NCBI GenBank assembly: GCA_963932185.1
Contig: OZ010671.1
Span: 46,258,010 to 46,322,009 of the forward strand
Source: Troglohyphantes excavatus
Taxonomy: Eukaryota > Arthropoda > Arachnida > Araneae > Linyphiidae
DNA: 64,000 nucleotides
Direction of reading: 5' to 3'
This document shows positions 11,521 through 22,550 of this stretch, piece after piece. The translations under genes and the position numbers were made by a program. The notes beneath the pieces were generated by a model, which had not been told where the DNA came from, did no database searches, and saw nothing but the letters and a program-made list of their open reading frames with translations. Positions within the stretch are counted from its first letter, which is position 1. Each line of letters begins with the position of its first letter.

Positions 11521-12978
11521 TAAAGAATTTTTGATTAAATGGATGATGAAAATTTATTACGAATTTCGAAACGCAAATGCTGTAGGAAGAACATTTTAGC
11601 TCCCAGTTAAAGATCTTTCTATTAAAAAATAAATTTTTACAAACAATTTACGAGATTGATTAATAATCCGAATAATATGCCCCTCCTTTTTAATAGTTTA
11701 AAAAAAACCATACATATCTTCGCCATGGCCATCGCTATTCAATAAACAGGATGGGAGACTCAAAATGTCGGTAAATTCCCTTTAGACTTAGCAAAATCAC
11801 AAAATTTAGTTGGCAAACTTGTGAAATTTTTTTTTTTAATGAATCTCAGAAGTTTTACAAGTTTGCGATTTTGCCAAGTTACATGGTACCAAAATTCTTA
11901 CGGCTCATGTCGCTTATAAGCATGAAAAATGTTAGAACAGATCAGTAAATGAACAAAGCATTCTTGGAATGTAATTTTAATCATTGAATGTAATGACGAA
12001 TGGGCTATTATCAATGAATGAACGTTTGTATCAACGAATATGATAATGAGCCTAAGTAAACCATTGTAAAAAAAACAGCAAATTTCAATAAATTTTACTC
12101 CTGATGGTCAAAACTATTTTTTCTCATCGAAGCGGGGAGAAACTGATAAATTAATAGACTTAATTAATTATAAGGTTTGTAATTTGACTTTAAACAGCTG
12201 GTAAAAATGAAAGTTTACTTGGCAATTTTAAAGCTTCGTCGTATTGAAACGGCCACCAAAATTTGGTAAGCAAAAAAAATCAAACTTGAAAAAAATTGTA
12301 AAAATTATATTTGAATTTGCACTTATAAAGCTTCTCCATATTGATACGGGCACCAAAATTTCGTAAGCATAAAAATAAAAATAAATAAAAACTCGGATAA
12401 AATATTTTTTAAATTTTCGTGTGATACAAGTTTTACATAATAGAATATTTTGAGAATACTTTGAATAATTTTCTTTTAATGTCCCAATCTTATCATTATT
12501 ATTCTTTAAAGCCTTATTAGATGTCTCGATAATTTACAAGGACAATCCTAGGATCATTCTCAGTGTTTAACCTGACTAAGATTTGTCCCTTTCCCTTACT
12601 TTTCAAAATTCCGTTTTTCTGCTTGTTTAATACCTAAATATTGATTTTTATGTTTAATATATTTTTTAATAAAATGTTGAAAGGAGTGCAAATAAACCTC
12701 TTGTGATTAAATAAAGTACGATAATAAAAGGTAGCAATCGTTATCCAGGTAATATCAATAATATAATTCACACAATAAAAATTTTAATGGAAGCCAAATT
12801 ATCAAGCTTGCTTATGAATAAAAAGTTTTTCCTATTTCACCCCTGATAAGAATATATGTAAATGGATTTAATTTTTATATTGAAAATTTATTAGCTCATA
12901 ATATTTTCCATGAGTCCCCTTTAATGGCTTTAAAGTAACTAAATTCTGTATAGCAGTTTCATTCAAGGACATTGAAGC
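11521..12978. other. Intergenic, short direct repeat only
   Basis: No coding or RNA gene seen. A ~43-bp motif starting AAAGCTTC and containing CACCAAAATTT(G/C)GTAAGCA occurs twice in direct orientation, at 12,229-12,272 and 12,327-12,369. Otherwise the DNA is featureless and AT-rich. Confidence 0.5.
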
Positions 12979-13238
12979 TGAAGAAAGTCAACCGGTTCGA
13001 CCCAACTAACCGTTGAATGCAGCGCAGGATTCTAATTGATAATAAGACATCAAGTTCATAACAAGAATTTATTCTTCCTTGGGACGGAGGCACAGAGATA
13101 CACACACTTCATACTTTCACAAGATCTCAAGAGCAACTAAAAAATATACAACTACATTAACCCATGACGTAACCGCAGCGGCCTCTGATTGGCCCGCTAT
13201 TACGTCACGGGTTAATATGATTTCATGGTGTCGCAACA
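12979..13238 (-). repeat. 3' LTR of the BEL/Pao element
   Basis: A 260-bp copy that I read as identical to the 5' LTR. Identical LTRs mean insertion too recent for substitutions to accumulate, or later gene conversion. Confidence 0.95.
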
Positions 13239-13253
13239 TCCTCCCACCTTTTT
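13239..13253 (-). other. Polypurine tract
   Basis: Minus-strand AAAAAGGTGGGAGGA lies immediately 5' of the 3' LTR, in the position and with the composition of the plus-strand primer of LTR retroelements. Confidence 0.85.
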
Positions 13254-13268
13254 GAGTGAAATGCTTTA

Positions 13269-15572
13269 TCACTCAAAAACATATAATTGCTGATTAAATA
13301 AATCCAACCTTTTAGGGGGCTTAATCAACCTCCCGGACCTTGTAAACTGAATTTTTACTTTTTCCTTATCTTTGGTTGGGATAGACGCTGCAACACCATT
13401 GATTTTTACAAATTTTTCAACACATTCATCTTCTGATTGAATTTCTAGAGGATAAATTCGCTGCACTGGTCTCATGAAGACCCCAGACTGTGTTTTTACT
13501 TTGACAGTACGCACCTTATTATCGCGACCTGCAATTAATTCCGTGACTATTGCTAGCGGCCAATTTAACCGCTTCTTATTATCATCTCCAATTAATACCA
13601 CTTCACCAATTTTTGGCTCACGAACATTTTTAATGTCGCCTTTCTTCTGTATTAATTGGCCTAAGTACTCTCGCCTAAAACGACTCCTCAACTCAGCCAA
13701 AAGTTTAGCTCTATACCTTATCCTTTTATGTAAACTTTTACTCTCCAATACGTTTATGTCTATGGTATCAGAGTTTCGATTTTCCATGAGAAACATAGAA
13801 GGAGTAAGTGGAATTAATTCTTTCGAGTTTTCTGCCATGTAGGTAAGTGGACGCGAATTTATGACAGCCTCACAATCACATAACACAGTCTCGAGTTCTT
13901 CATGAGATAAGACCGACTTTCCGAGTGTTCGCCTTAACAACTCTTTGATGACACGCACCAACCTCTCCCACCAACCGCCCCACCAGGCGGCAGTAGGGGG
14001 ATTGAACTTCCAAATTATTCTCTGAATTTTGAATTCCTTTAAAATTTTATCCCAATCTAATCTAGAAAGTTCATTATAGGCACCTCTGAAGTTACTCCCA
14101 TTATCTGAATATATAGTCTTAGGCCTACCCCTTCTGGCAATGAATCGACGAACCGCTAGAAGAAAAGAATCTGTCGATAGAGAAGCCACAAGTTCCAAAT
14201 GAATAGCCCTGTAAACAGCACATGTGAATAATACAATCCAAACCTTTGTTCCATTCTTCAGAAATAATGGGCCCGCCAAATCTACACCAATAACCTCGAA
14301 GACTACAGCGTCGGAAACTCGATCTCCAGGCAACGGACAAGGTTCACAAGACATAGGTTTTACTCTGAAACGTTTACATTGCATACAATTATAAATGACA
14401 TTTTGTACAACTTTTCTAAATTTAAGAATCCAATAATTTTCCCGCAATATTCCCATAAGAATCTGTGTTCCAGCATGACAGTTCTTTTTGTGAAGGGATT
14501 CAATCAACAATTTGGTAAATACACATTTTCCTGGTAGTAATATGGGTGACAGAAACGATTGATCATCATCCCTATTAGTAATTTTAGTTTTTACCCTGAG
14601 AATATTGTTACTATCTTTATATACATCTATACCGTTAAGCATTTTAACATCACTTAAATAACACTTTTGAACTATGCAAATTAAGGATTTTTCAGCATTT
14701 TCAATTTCACAAAGAGAAAGAGTAGAATCTTTACATAAGTTACCATTTTTCATACAATTATTTACAAAACGTAAAACATAGGCAAATACATGAATCATTT
14801 TATCATAATCAGATATTCTTAGAGCATACCAAGGTACAGTTTCATGTTCTAAATTTAAATTGACCAATTCTGTCTTTTTCTTTTCAGAATTTACATCTAT
14901 TGGTTCACAACAAATTTCACTAATAGGCCAATGTTCACAACTATTTTTTAACCACAGTGGCCCCTCCCACCATTTAGACTCCAACATTTGTTTGGGAGAA
15001 CACGATCGGGATAACAAGTCAGCTACATTCATGTTACCCGGAACATGTCTCCAAGATTGGAATTGAGTTAATTCTTTAATTTCCTTAACTCGGTTGGCAA
15101 CAAACACAGACCAATTACCATGTTCCTTTATCCACCAAAGTGCCACAGCCGAATCAGACCAAAATATAACTTTAATATCTGGTAAATTAAGTGCATGGAT
15201 AATAGAATTACAGAGCCTAGCTCCAATGCAACATGCCATTAATTCTAATCGAGGGATACTTAATGGTTTTAAGGGAGCCACTTTGGTCTTAGCACGTATA
15301 AGGGTAACTTTAACCTCTGATTCATCTACTGACCTAACAAACACACAGGCAGCATAAGATGTTTTACAAGCATCAACAAAAACATGCAACTCAGATGTTT
15401 CATTAATTAATGTGTAACGTGGTACAGCTACCTCTTTTAGCAAATGTATTTCCTTAAACCACTTCAGAAACTTACGCACTATATCGTTTGGCAGTTCAGA
15501 ATCCCAAGGCAGTCTTAACTTCCAAGTGTCTTGCAACAGCAATTTGGGAGGCAAAGTTGCCGGAGATAACAC
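13269..15572 (-). CDS. BEL/Pao RNase H-integrase polyprotein part (frame-shifted)
   Basis: 767-residue frame that overlaps the upstream ORF by 77 nt and has no ATG at its start, so it is the displaced 3' half of one polyprotein. SPATLPPKLLLQ at its start is the expected continuation of the RT connection. RNase H motif VFVDACKTSYAA lies near residue 64. Integrase zinc-binding residues are His (NCHAG) and CMQC. The DDE core is GVDLAGP, YSDNGSNF and WWERL. A C-terminal BEL-type domain (DUF5641-like, EVVLIGDDNKKRLNWPLA) follows. Integrase would insert the cDNA. The frame change needs a net +1 (or -2) relative to the upstream ORF: mutation, assembly error or recoding. Confidence 0.92.
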   Translation of the reverse strand: MLSPATLPPKLLLQDTWKLRLPWDSELPNDIVRKFLKWFKEIHLLKEVAVPRYTLINETSELHVFVDACKTSYAACVFVRSVDESEVKVTLIRAKTKVAPLKPLSIPRLELMACCIGARLCNSIIHALNLPDIKVIFWSDSAVALWWIKEHGNWSVFVANRVKEIKELTQFQSWRHVPGNMNVADLLSRSCSPKQMLESKWWEGPLWLKNSCEHWPISEICCEPIDVNSEKKKTELVNLNLEHETVPWYALRISDYDKMIHVFAYVLRFVNNCMKNGNLCKDSTLSLCEIENAEKSLICIVQKCYLSDVKMLNGIDVYKDSNNILRVKTKITNRDDDQSFLSPILLPGKCVFTKLLIESLHKKNCHAGTQILMGILRENYWILKFRKVVQNVIYNCMQCKRFRVKPMSCEPCPLPGDRVSDAVVFEVIGVDLAGPLFLKNGTKVWIVLFTCAVYRAIHLELVASLSTDSFLLAVRRFIARRGRPKTIYSDNGSNFRGAYNELSRLDWDKILKEFKIQRIIWKFNPPTAAWWGGWWERLVRVIKELLRRTLGKSVLSHEELETVLCDCEAVINSRPLTYMAENSKELIPLTPSMFLMENRNSDTIDINVLESKSLHKRIRYRAKLLAELRSRFRREYLGQLIQKKGDIKNVREPKIGEVVLIGDDNKKRLNWPLAIVTELIAGRDNKVRTVKVKTQSGVFMRPVQRIYPLEIQSEDECVEKFVKINGVAASIPTKDKEKVKIQFTRSGRLIKPPKRLDLFNQQLYVFE

Positions 15573-18489
15573 CTGTTACATCAAAAATTTTATGTACTGT
15601 TGACAAAATTAATCTTTTAGTAATTTTAGTCTCGCATGTTAATGCTTTAAAATCAATGTTACACCTTAAAGTATCATTGTCTAAATTCCATATCATTCCC
15701 AGAAGTGAAGCATCTCCACTATGTTGAGTAGTATATTTACATGCTACATTGCTTTGCCAACCTCGTAAGTTAAAACAACCTTTTGACATTATCAATTCTG
15801 CCTTTTCAATGAAATTCTCTTCATCATTTACATTATTTACACCAGTAAGACAATTATCTACATAAAAAGAACTTTTTAACTTTTGAGCAACATCTTTAAA
15901 TTCAGGGAGAGAATTATCTAGAAGATGCATTAGTGATGCACTTAATAAAAAGGGCGAAGCATTCAACCCGAAAACTACTCGACAATGTCTATAAATTAAT
16001 TCACCTTCCTCACTAGGGAAAAAAAATCTCAAATAGTCTCTATCCTTTGGTGCAACGGATAACATTAAAAAGGCTTTCTCAATGTCAGCACTCAATCCAA
16101 TCGGGAATAATCTAAATCTATCTATTATATCAGGTATTAATTCAATAAGGTTAATTCCTTTAATTAAACACTGATTAAGCGAAAGTTTCCCTTTCTCACA
16201 CGCAGATCCATCAAATACTGGTCTTATTTTACAAGTCTGGCTTTGCATTTTAATTACAGGTCTGTGAGCCAAATAATGACCTTTGTTATTTAACTCTGCT
16301 TCCGGTACGCGCTCAATAACCTTTAAATTTTCCCAATCACTGAAAACCCTCTGATAATAATTAAGAAAATCGTTACATTTCGCACGCTTAATCATTTTCT
16401 CATGTCTCATCTTTGTTAATCCTTTATTATCAGGTAGGTTACCTGATGCGTAATTCCAGGGAAGTTCTAACTCATATCTTCCATCTGACATAATTGTTAA
16501 TTTATCTCGAAAATCATCTAAATGTTCTTTGAAAGAACTCTTTTCACTATCTACTTGAGTTGGATCCATTATTCCTAGATTTTCGAGTCCCCATAAATCA
16601 GTCAAATGAATGCTATTAACATGCATTGCAAGACTAGTCGAAACGTTATCAATTCGACATACATCATTTTGCTTTCCTATTACCGTATTTCCTAACTTAG
16701 TTTCAAGGACGGTCAAACCCGAGTCTAATACAACAGTTTTTCCAGTTAATAAATGTCCAAAAACATTTGCTCCCACTAATAAATCAATTTCAGATTCTTC
16801 ACAGAAGGAATCTGTAACCTCAATATCTAATTTCCTTAAATCATCTAAAATTTTACGATCCGTTAGTTTAGGAACAAACCCACATATCTTTTCCTCCGAA
16901 AGAGCTTCCAAACAGACAGAAAACACGCCCTTCAAATCGCGCAATTCAATCGAATAAACCCCGTGATTTTTCGGATCGGTTTCCTGACCTCCAAATAAAG
17001 AGTGAATTATGGTTTCAGTTCTATGAGGAACTAACCCTAAGTGCGCAATTACTTTCTCGCTGACGTGGCAGTTCTGACTTGCAGAGTCGAAAAGAATTCG
17101 TATGCGCTTCTCGCGGCCTTGACCCCTTATAAGTGCGCACAGAGTTTGTAAATAGACAACTTGATTTGTACTGACATTGGAAAGAGAAATTTCTGAAAAG
17201 GGTGCACTTATTGAGTTTACATTTGCCGTTGTTTCTTGTTTCTTACACATAATATTATAATGAGAAAGATTACAAAATGTACATTTTAAATGAACTTTTA
17301 AATTACAAAATTTACTCAAATGATTGGCTTTAGTTAAACAGGTAAAGCATGCACCTTTTTTTGACAATATTTTTAATCTTTCATCCAAAGCCATTTTCTT
17401 CGCAGCAAAACATTTATGACTTGGATGCGATTTATCACAAAATATGCAAATTGGTCGCTTACCTGGATTGTCTAAACTTACTAATGCTGCTGCTGTAGAG
17501 AATTCATTTAATTTATCGTTTGAGGTGGACGGCAGGGGTTCTTTTTTCCGGGAATTGTGACTCGCAAATCCGGTACGAGCCAGGTGAACCATCTCTTCAC
17601 CTTGCACTTCTTGTCGGAGGAAAATCATTAAATTCTCTAGGGAACGAGTGTTCTTGTTTTCACCAAGTTCGTGGTGGTTTCTGCTGCGTTCCCAAGAAAT
17701 AAGAACGTCCTCGGGGAGACTGCTCTCCACTAACGGTGTCAGGAAGTCGCCATATTTCTCTTGCGTGCGTCCGAGGCTCTCCAGGGCTCGAAGTTTCCCT
17801 TCCAGCTCATCGTACAAGCTCGGAAGGTCAGTCTTTGCTCGTCCGGTAGAAGCATTTTTCATGACTAATGTTAGCAGATCTCGAACATAGACCTGAACAA
17901 GCAAATCCTCTCTCCCAAACCTGTCCTTTAACTGTTCTATTGCCTTCGGATAATTTTCGGCTGTTGCCGGGAAGCTCTGCACAAGTCTCTCAGCCTTGGA
18001 CTTCGGCTCCACTGCTTGTAATAAGTATTGCATCTTGTCTTCATTCGGAAGGCTCTGGTCATCATGGATTTTCTGGAATTGGCTCCAGAATGCCAAATAT
18101 TCCTTGGCCTCACCATTAAATCGTTTCAGTTCGATTTGAGGTAAGGTAAACTTTCTCTGCTTCTCCACTCTCTCTATTGGCACACTACTTTGAAGTTCCT
18201 TTTCTATCAGGGACGTAACTTCCAAGTACTTATCCCGATAGTTTTCTGCTTCTTCAAAGTCCTCAGAAAAGGTCTTTCCATCGTCCTCCTTTTTGAGAAG
18301 CATATCACTAACACCTTCTTGAGATATTTCTAGGCGTTGGAATTTGTCTTTCAGTTGCTCTTTCAAGACAGTAATCTTCTTTAGGTCAACTATGTCTTTT
18401 TCAAATTCCGAATCTATCTTCTTTACATTTATAGTAAAAGAAGTCCTAAGAACTCTTCTCTGAGCCTTCAGTTTCTGTATGTCGTCCAT
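15496..18489 (-). CDS. BEL/Pao Gag-protease-reverse transcriptase polyprotein part
   Basis: 997-residue open frame that starts 32 bp past the 5' LTR. The N-terminus is a coiled-coil-rich Gag, with the BEL-type region around LKRFNGEAKEYLAFW (~122-136). Three Cys/His knuckles follow at ~348-415 (CIFCDKSHPSHKC, CFTCLTKANHLSKFC, CTFCNLSHYNIMC). The retropepsin-like protease at ~465 reads FDSAS, with Ala where Gly is common. The RT domain includes RPVFDGSA and the FYVDN catalytic box (~875-879); YVDN instead of YVDD is usual in BEL elements. The last ~27 residues are out-of-frame sequence: the conserved connection continues in the overlapping frame of the next ORF. The protein would copy the element's RNA in virus-like particles. 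Confidence 0.93.
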   Translation of the reverse strand: MDDIQKLKAQRRVLRTSFTINVKKIDSEFEKDIVDLKKITVLKEQLKDKFQRLEISQEGVSDMLLKKEDDGKTFSEDFEEAENYRDKYLEVTSLIEKELQSSVPIERVEKQRKFTLPQIELKRFNGEAKEYLAFWSQFQKIHDDQSLPNEDKMQYLLQAVEPKSKAERLVQSFPATAENYPKAIEQLKDRFGREDLLVQVYVRDLLTLVMKNASTGRAKTDLPSLYDELEGKLRALESLGRTQEKYGDFLTPLVESSLPEDVLISWERSRNHHELGENKNTRSLENLMIFLRQEVQGEEMVHLARTGFASHNSRKKEPLPSTSNDKLNEFSTAAALVSLDNPGKRPICIFCDKSHPSHKCFAAKKMALDERLKILSKKGACFTCLTKANHLSKFCNLKVHLKCTFCNLSHYNIMCKKQETTANVNSISAPFSEISLSNVSTNQVVYLQTLCALIRGQGREKRIRILFDSASQNCHVSEKVIAHLGLVPHRTETIIHSLFGGQETDPKNHGVYSIELRDLKGVFSVCLEALSEEKICGFVPKLTDRKILDDLRKLDIEVTDSFCEESEIDLLVGANVFGHLLTGKTVVLDSGLTVLETKLGNTVIGKQNDVCRIDNVSTSLAMHVNSIHLTDLWGLENLGIMDPTQVDSEKSSFKEHLDDFRDKLTIMSDGRYELELPWNYASGNLPDNKGLTKMRHEKMIKRAKCNDFLNYYQRVFSDWENLKVIERVPEAELNNKGHYLAHRPVIKMQSQTCKIRPVFDGSACEKGKLSLNQCLIKGINLIELIPDIIDRFRLFPIGLSADIEKAFLMLSVAPKDRDYLRFFFPSEEGELIYRHCRVVFGLNASPFLLSASLMHLLDNSLPEFKDVAQKLKSSFYVDNCLTGVNNVNDEENFIEKAELIMSKGCFNLRGWQSNVACKYTTQHSGDASLLGMIWNLDNDTLRCNIDFKALTCETKITKRLILSTVHKIFDVTGVISGNFASQIAVARHLEVKTALGF

Positions 18490-18499
18490 CGTCCTGCAC

Positions 18500-18517
18500 T
18501 ACCCTTGGCGGACGCCA
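18500..18517 (-). other. Candidate primer-binding site
   Basis: Four bases past the 5' LTR the minus strand reads TGGCGTCCGCCAAGGGTA, starting with the TGG that pairs with a tRNA CCA end. I cannot name the tRNA from sequence alone. Confidence 0.55.
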
Positions 18518-18521
18518 CTTA

Positions 18522-18781
18522 TGAAGAAAGTCAACCGGTTCGACCCAACTAACCGTTGAATGCAGCGCAGGATTCTAATTGATAATAAGACATCAAGTTC
18601 ATAACAAGAATTTATTCTTCCTTGGGACGGAGGCACAGAGATACACACACTTCATACTTTCACAAGATCTCAAGAGCAACTAAAAAATATACAACTACAT
18701 TAACCCATGACGTAACCGCAGCGGCCTCTGATTGGCCCGCTATTACGTCACGGGTTAATATGATTTCATGGTGTCGCAACA
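18522..18781 (-). repeat. 5' LTR of the BEL/Pao element
   Basis: 260 bp, running from TGTTGCGACACC at the 18,781 end to TTTCTTCA at 18,522. By eye it is base-for-base identical to the 3' LTR. It includes a CRE-like TGACGTAA and its inverted partner TTACGTCA, both around a repeated TAACCC(A/G)TGACGT motif, which is a plausible promoter element. Confidence 0.95.
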
Positions 18782-18786
18782 GAAGC

Positions 18787-20070
18787 AACGGAAAGACGCC
18801 GCAATTAAATTGGGGTCCCATTGATTTAAAATTAATCCTATGGAGAACATCAAATCGAACTTTTACATACACTAAAATCCTTGGCCCTGAATGGCATTAA
18901 AATGAAACACATTTTAAATAATATAACAAAATATATTAATAAGTAATGAGTACTCCTAATATTCTGCATGTTAAATTTTTTTTTCCAATATTCGAACAAA
19001 TTGAACACATAGTGGCATTTTTTTTTTAAAGTTTGTAATGCAATTTTTAAAGTTAAATTTAGGAGCAAACTATGTTATGGATGTTAAATATTTATAAAAT
19101 GTGTGATTTGGGGCCCCTCAAAGATGTAAAGTGTAAGCCTATGCTTCACGGGCCTATTCGATAATTAGGCCCTGGTTTCATTCAATTTCTTACTGAATTT
19201 TTTTTATTATTCGGACAATAAGTCAGCGTTCGTTATTAGCGTGGTCTCGGTTTTAACTCGACTTTTCAGCATTTTGGAAATTTATTTGTTACGTATTTAC
19301 GTGTTATTAAAATAGACGTATAATTTTTTTTTGTTCACTAGGTTTATCAATTTAAAGAATTATCAGTTATATTCACTAGAAAATTTACCCTGATATGGAA
19401 CTATTGTGGATTGTTAGTTTTCGCCCAAAATAGCCTTTTAAACTACAGTCTGTATATTTCAAAATATATGATATCGTTATTAAAAAAAATTATTGTTTTA
19501 TTTATTGTGTTATTTTAATAAATTTATGCCACACAATTCCAATTTTTTTTATCTTAGCTCCAAAAAATGAAAACCGCAATTTGCTTTTCCGTATAAACTT
19601 TTCGTTTAAACCAATCCAAAATATAAGCATTGTATATTATTTAGTACACAATATTTTTTCTACATCATTTAATGTCGACATGATTATGTTATAGAGGATA
19701 GAGATGACAGAATCTTCTCTTTTGTTGTTTTTATTACATTTGTAGAGAATTGGCAAACAAAAGGTAGGTAATCTCTTTTTATTTAGAACAGATGTATCTG
19801 ATTGTAAATAATGTCCTTTGCAGAAATACAGTTTATAAACTAAATTACTAAATCAAAAGAAGTTCTCCTAAAATGCTTGGTTCTTGTTTGGTTCATATAA
19901 AGTGCAGTTGCATCATGGACTTTCAGTTGCTGCAAATCAACTAATTAAAAAAAAATTCTTGAGATTTATTCTGACGAAAGGACTCACAATGCATGTCTAG
20001 TAATTTTGAACTATATTCAGGAGAAGAAAAAGATAACACCTAAGCTGATACCCCATTCCCCAAGCTTCTT
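18787..20070. other. Intergenic, nothing recognised
   Basis: AT-rich, many homopolymer runs. A small palindrome, GGGCCTATTCGATAATTAGGCCC, starts near 19,149. No coding frame, RNA gene or terminal repeat found. Confidence 0.5.
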
Positions 20071-20074
20071 CACC

Positions 20075-20690
20075 ACTACCAGGCCTCCGAGGCCAAGCGG
20101 TTAAAGGCATCAGCCGGGAATCCGAGGATTCCTGGTTCGATCCTAGGCGATGGACTTGACAAAGATAATAAAAAAAAGTAGTGATCTTGTGATAGAAGGT
20201 TTGCCAGCTGCGCTACAAAATACTGGAAAAGTCGCCAAGAACATACGCAAAAATTAACGGCGTGTATACGGGACTGATGCACGATAAATCTGATCGGGGT
20301 CCAAAGTCTCGACGTCTATTGAAGGCGTTGGGTGCCAGTTCAGGTGTTTCCTCGTCATCTGACCATGGTTCTAAAATAATGAGGTGCATGTATGAATGTG
20401 TGTATGAATGTGCGTGTGAATGTGTATGTGTTCCCGGGTCTTTCCTTCGAGATTGACCCCGAACCGTCGCCAATAGCCCACTGTGCAGCTCTAGTGCGAC
20501 GTTAATTAACAAAACCAAACCAAACCAAAATCTAAAATAACGAGGTGCATGTATGAATGTGTGTATGAATGAGTATGTGTTTCCGGGTCTTTCCTTTGAG
20601 ATAGACCCCGAACCGTCGTCCCCAATAGCCCACTGCGCAACTCTAGTGCGACGTTAATTAACCAAAGCAAACCAAATCTTCACCACGACC
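20075..20690 (+). repeat. tRNA-derived SINE with duplicated tail
   Basis: The head at ~20,083-20,155 has a Pol III A box (GAGGCCAAGCGGTTAAAGGC) and B box (GGTTCGATCC) in Ser/Leu-tRNA-like spacing. The body TCTTTCCTTCGAGATTGACC...CTAGTGCGACGTTAATTAAC follows at ~20,441. The tail (AACCAAACCAAA) and the ~150-160-bp stretch upstream of it occur twice in tandem (about 20,371-20,530 and 20,531-20,680). The same body occurs at 8.3 and 39.1 kb. Confidence 0.75.
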
Positions 20691-20899
20691 ATAAGTGATG
20701 AAATTTGAGACACAACAAATATACTAACTAATCTCTCCATTGTACATGTTTTATTATACTTATTGGTGACTAAAATATATTTTCTTTTGCGAGTTAAAAA
20801 GGAATATAATTTAAAAAAAAAAACTTTTTACACAACTTGAAAACTTCGAGATTAAAATGTTGACGGTATTTTGACGAATGAACAAAGCGTATTAGACGA

Positions 20900-21130
20900 T
20901 TACCGTCTGTGATTGGGTAAATATGTTAATCTCGACACCACCAAAGTGGCCGTATGTGGATTGCACATGCTGACACCTATTGCCGTGCGCATAAAGTAAC
21001 CTTTTTTTATCTGCAGTTTGTCAACTACATAGTTGGGATCGTTACATATTTTACTACTTTTATCTAATAGGTTTTCATGGTTTGTTCGTTTCTGAAATAT
21101 TACGTTGAAAGCTAATCTGGGAGTCGACAA
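20900..21130 (-). other. Unrecognised open frame, doubtful
   Basis: A 76-codon frame with a mixed, coding-like composition (NPHTATLVVSRLTYLPN near the end) in slightly GC-richer DNA. I recognise no family and see no convincing splice context. Could be a gene remnant or chance. Confidence 0.15.
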
Positions 21131-21944
21131 TATATTTACTTTCGGTGTAATATAACCCCATCAGATGAAAGTTTTTCGATCTTGACTTCTAAATGGACTA
21201 TGACAGTTGCCGGTACCTGGTGATTAACATTGCTTGGCTTTTGTTCAAAAATCACCCGACATTGTACAATTGAAGCCTAGAAACTGCTTTCGTGTATGGA
21301 AAATTTCGCATCTGTAGGATATGATCTTATTTTTGTGTGTGAGTCATAATCGCTAAGTTGAAAGCTTAGCGATCATTTACTCAATTTCATTTTATTGAGT
21401 AAATCTTCGAACCTGATTATTAAATGAACCTTTAGGCTCAAATACTTCTTGGATAACAAGTGAGTAAATTTTATGTGTTAGTCTACTTAGCTGCTCTTTT
21501 TGTTGATATTGATCATCGTTGTATTGATTAAATATAGATATTTTTGTGTATTCTTTATTTTTACGTTTTTAATAATTGTGAATGTCAATACTTATTTGAC
21601 CCATCAATCCGATTGGATCACTGCTGGATATTATCCAAGGATTTATATTTGTGTTTATCAGCGTACAAATAACCTAATAATTAGTATTAAGTACTTTAAA
21701 CCTAACTTGGAAATAATATTCAGATGGGTCAAGTGTTTAATTACGAAAATTGTGCTTAATTGATGTACTCTCTTTTAGGCTATTATATAAACAACGTGTT
21801 TACTAATGACTGTAAGGCAATACCTACTGCTTATTTGTACAACACATTATCTCTATATTTCGATACATTTGTTTAATGAGAAATATGTAAAGCAATCGGA
21901 AGGTTTTATGTTATTAGTTCATTGGTTTCTGTCATTCCTCTAAT

Positions 21945-22550
21945 GTCAATTTTTAAATACATGCTATAATATTTCAATATGTTTATTTTATGTATACATT
22001 TGCATTGAATGGTAACCCTGATTTCTTACCTAATCTGGTAGCCCTTTTCAACAACCCTGCAGGGAGAAGAAAAAAAAGAGGAGTAAATTTTTATTTATAG
22101 CGAAACCAGATTTTGTCGCCAAGTACGGGTTATCATAGCAAATACAGGAAAATTTCAGAAAATCACCGTTCACTGCACGTTAAAATTTTTTTTTTAAAAA
22201 AAAATTAACAGTTCTTTGTACAGATGGGCTATAAGCACTTGGTGATGTCAATTTTTAAATACATGCTATAATATTTCAATATGTTTATTTTATGTATACA
22301 TTTGCATTGAATGGTAACCCTGATTTCTTACCTAATCTGGTAGCCCTTTTCAACAACCCTGCAGGGAGAAGAAAAAAAAGAGGAGTAAATTTTTATTTAT
22401 AGCGAAACCAGATTTTGTCGCCAAGTACGGGTTATCATAGCAAATACAGGAAAATTTCAGAAAATCACCGTTCACTGCACGTTAAATTTTTTTTTTTTTT
22501 TAAAAATTAACAGTTCTTTGTACAGATGGGCTATAAGCACTTGGTGATGT
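21945..22550. repeat. 302-bp tandem duplication
   Basis: Two nearly identical copies start at 21,945 and 22,247 (GTCAATTTTTAAATACATGC). Each contains GGTAACCCTGATTTCTTACC, AACCCTGCAGGGAGAAG and CGCCAAGTACGGGTTATC. They end in ATAAGCACTTGGTGATG. The visible differences are mainly in one A/T homopolymer. The unit belongs to the dispersed repeat family also seen near 9.9 and 22.6 kb. Confidence 0.9.

Larger units (their letters stand above)
12979..18781 (-). mobile_element. Full-length BEL/Pao LTR retrotransposon
   Basis: A 5803-bp element on the minus strand. It is bounded by 260-bp LTRs and by the 5-bp target duplication GAAGC (12,974-12,978 and 18,782-18,786). The LTRs begin TGTTGCGACACC and end GACTTTCTTCA (TG...CA). 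Internal order from the 5' side is primer-binding site, gag with zinc knuckles, aspartic protease, RT, RNase H, integrase, polypurine tract. Domain order, the YVDN RT motif and the 5-bp duplication all fit BEL/Pao. The coding frame is broken once near 15,560, so this copy is probably not autonomous. It lies between eIF5 and KLC and belongs to neither. Confidence 0.96.

Noticed and set aside
13474..17890. Several plus-strand open frames of 60-122 codons inside 13.4-18.1 kb
   Set aside because: They are antisense shadows of the BEL/Pao polyprotein frames.
20083..20155. A functional tRNA-Ser/Leu gene
   Set aside because: A and B boxes are present, but the ends do not form a clear acceptor stem and the sequence continues into the SINE body.
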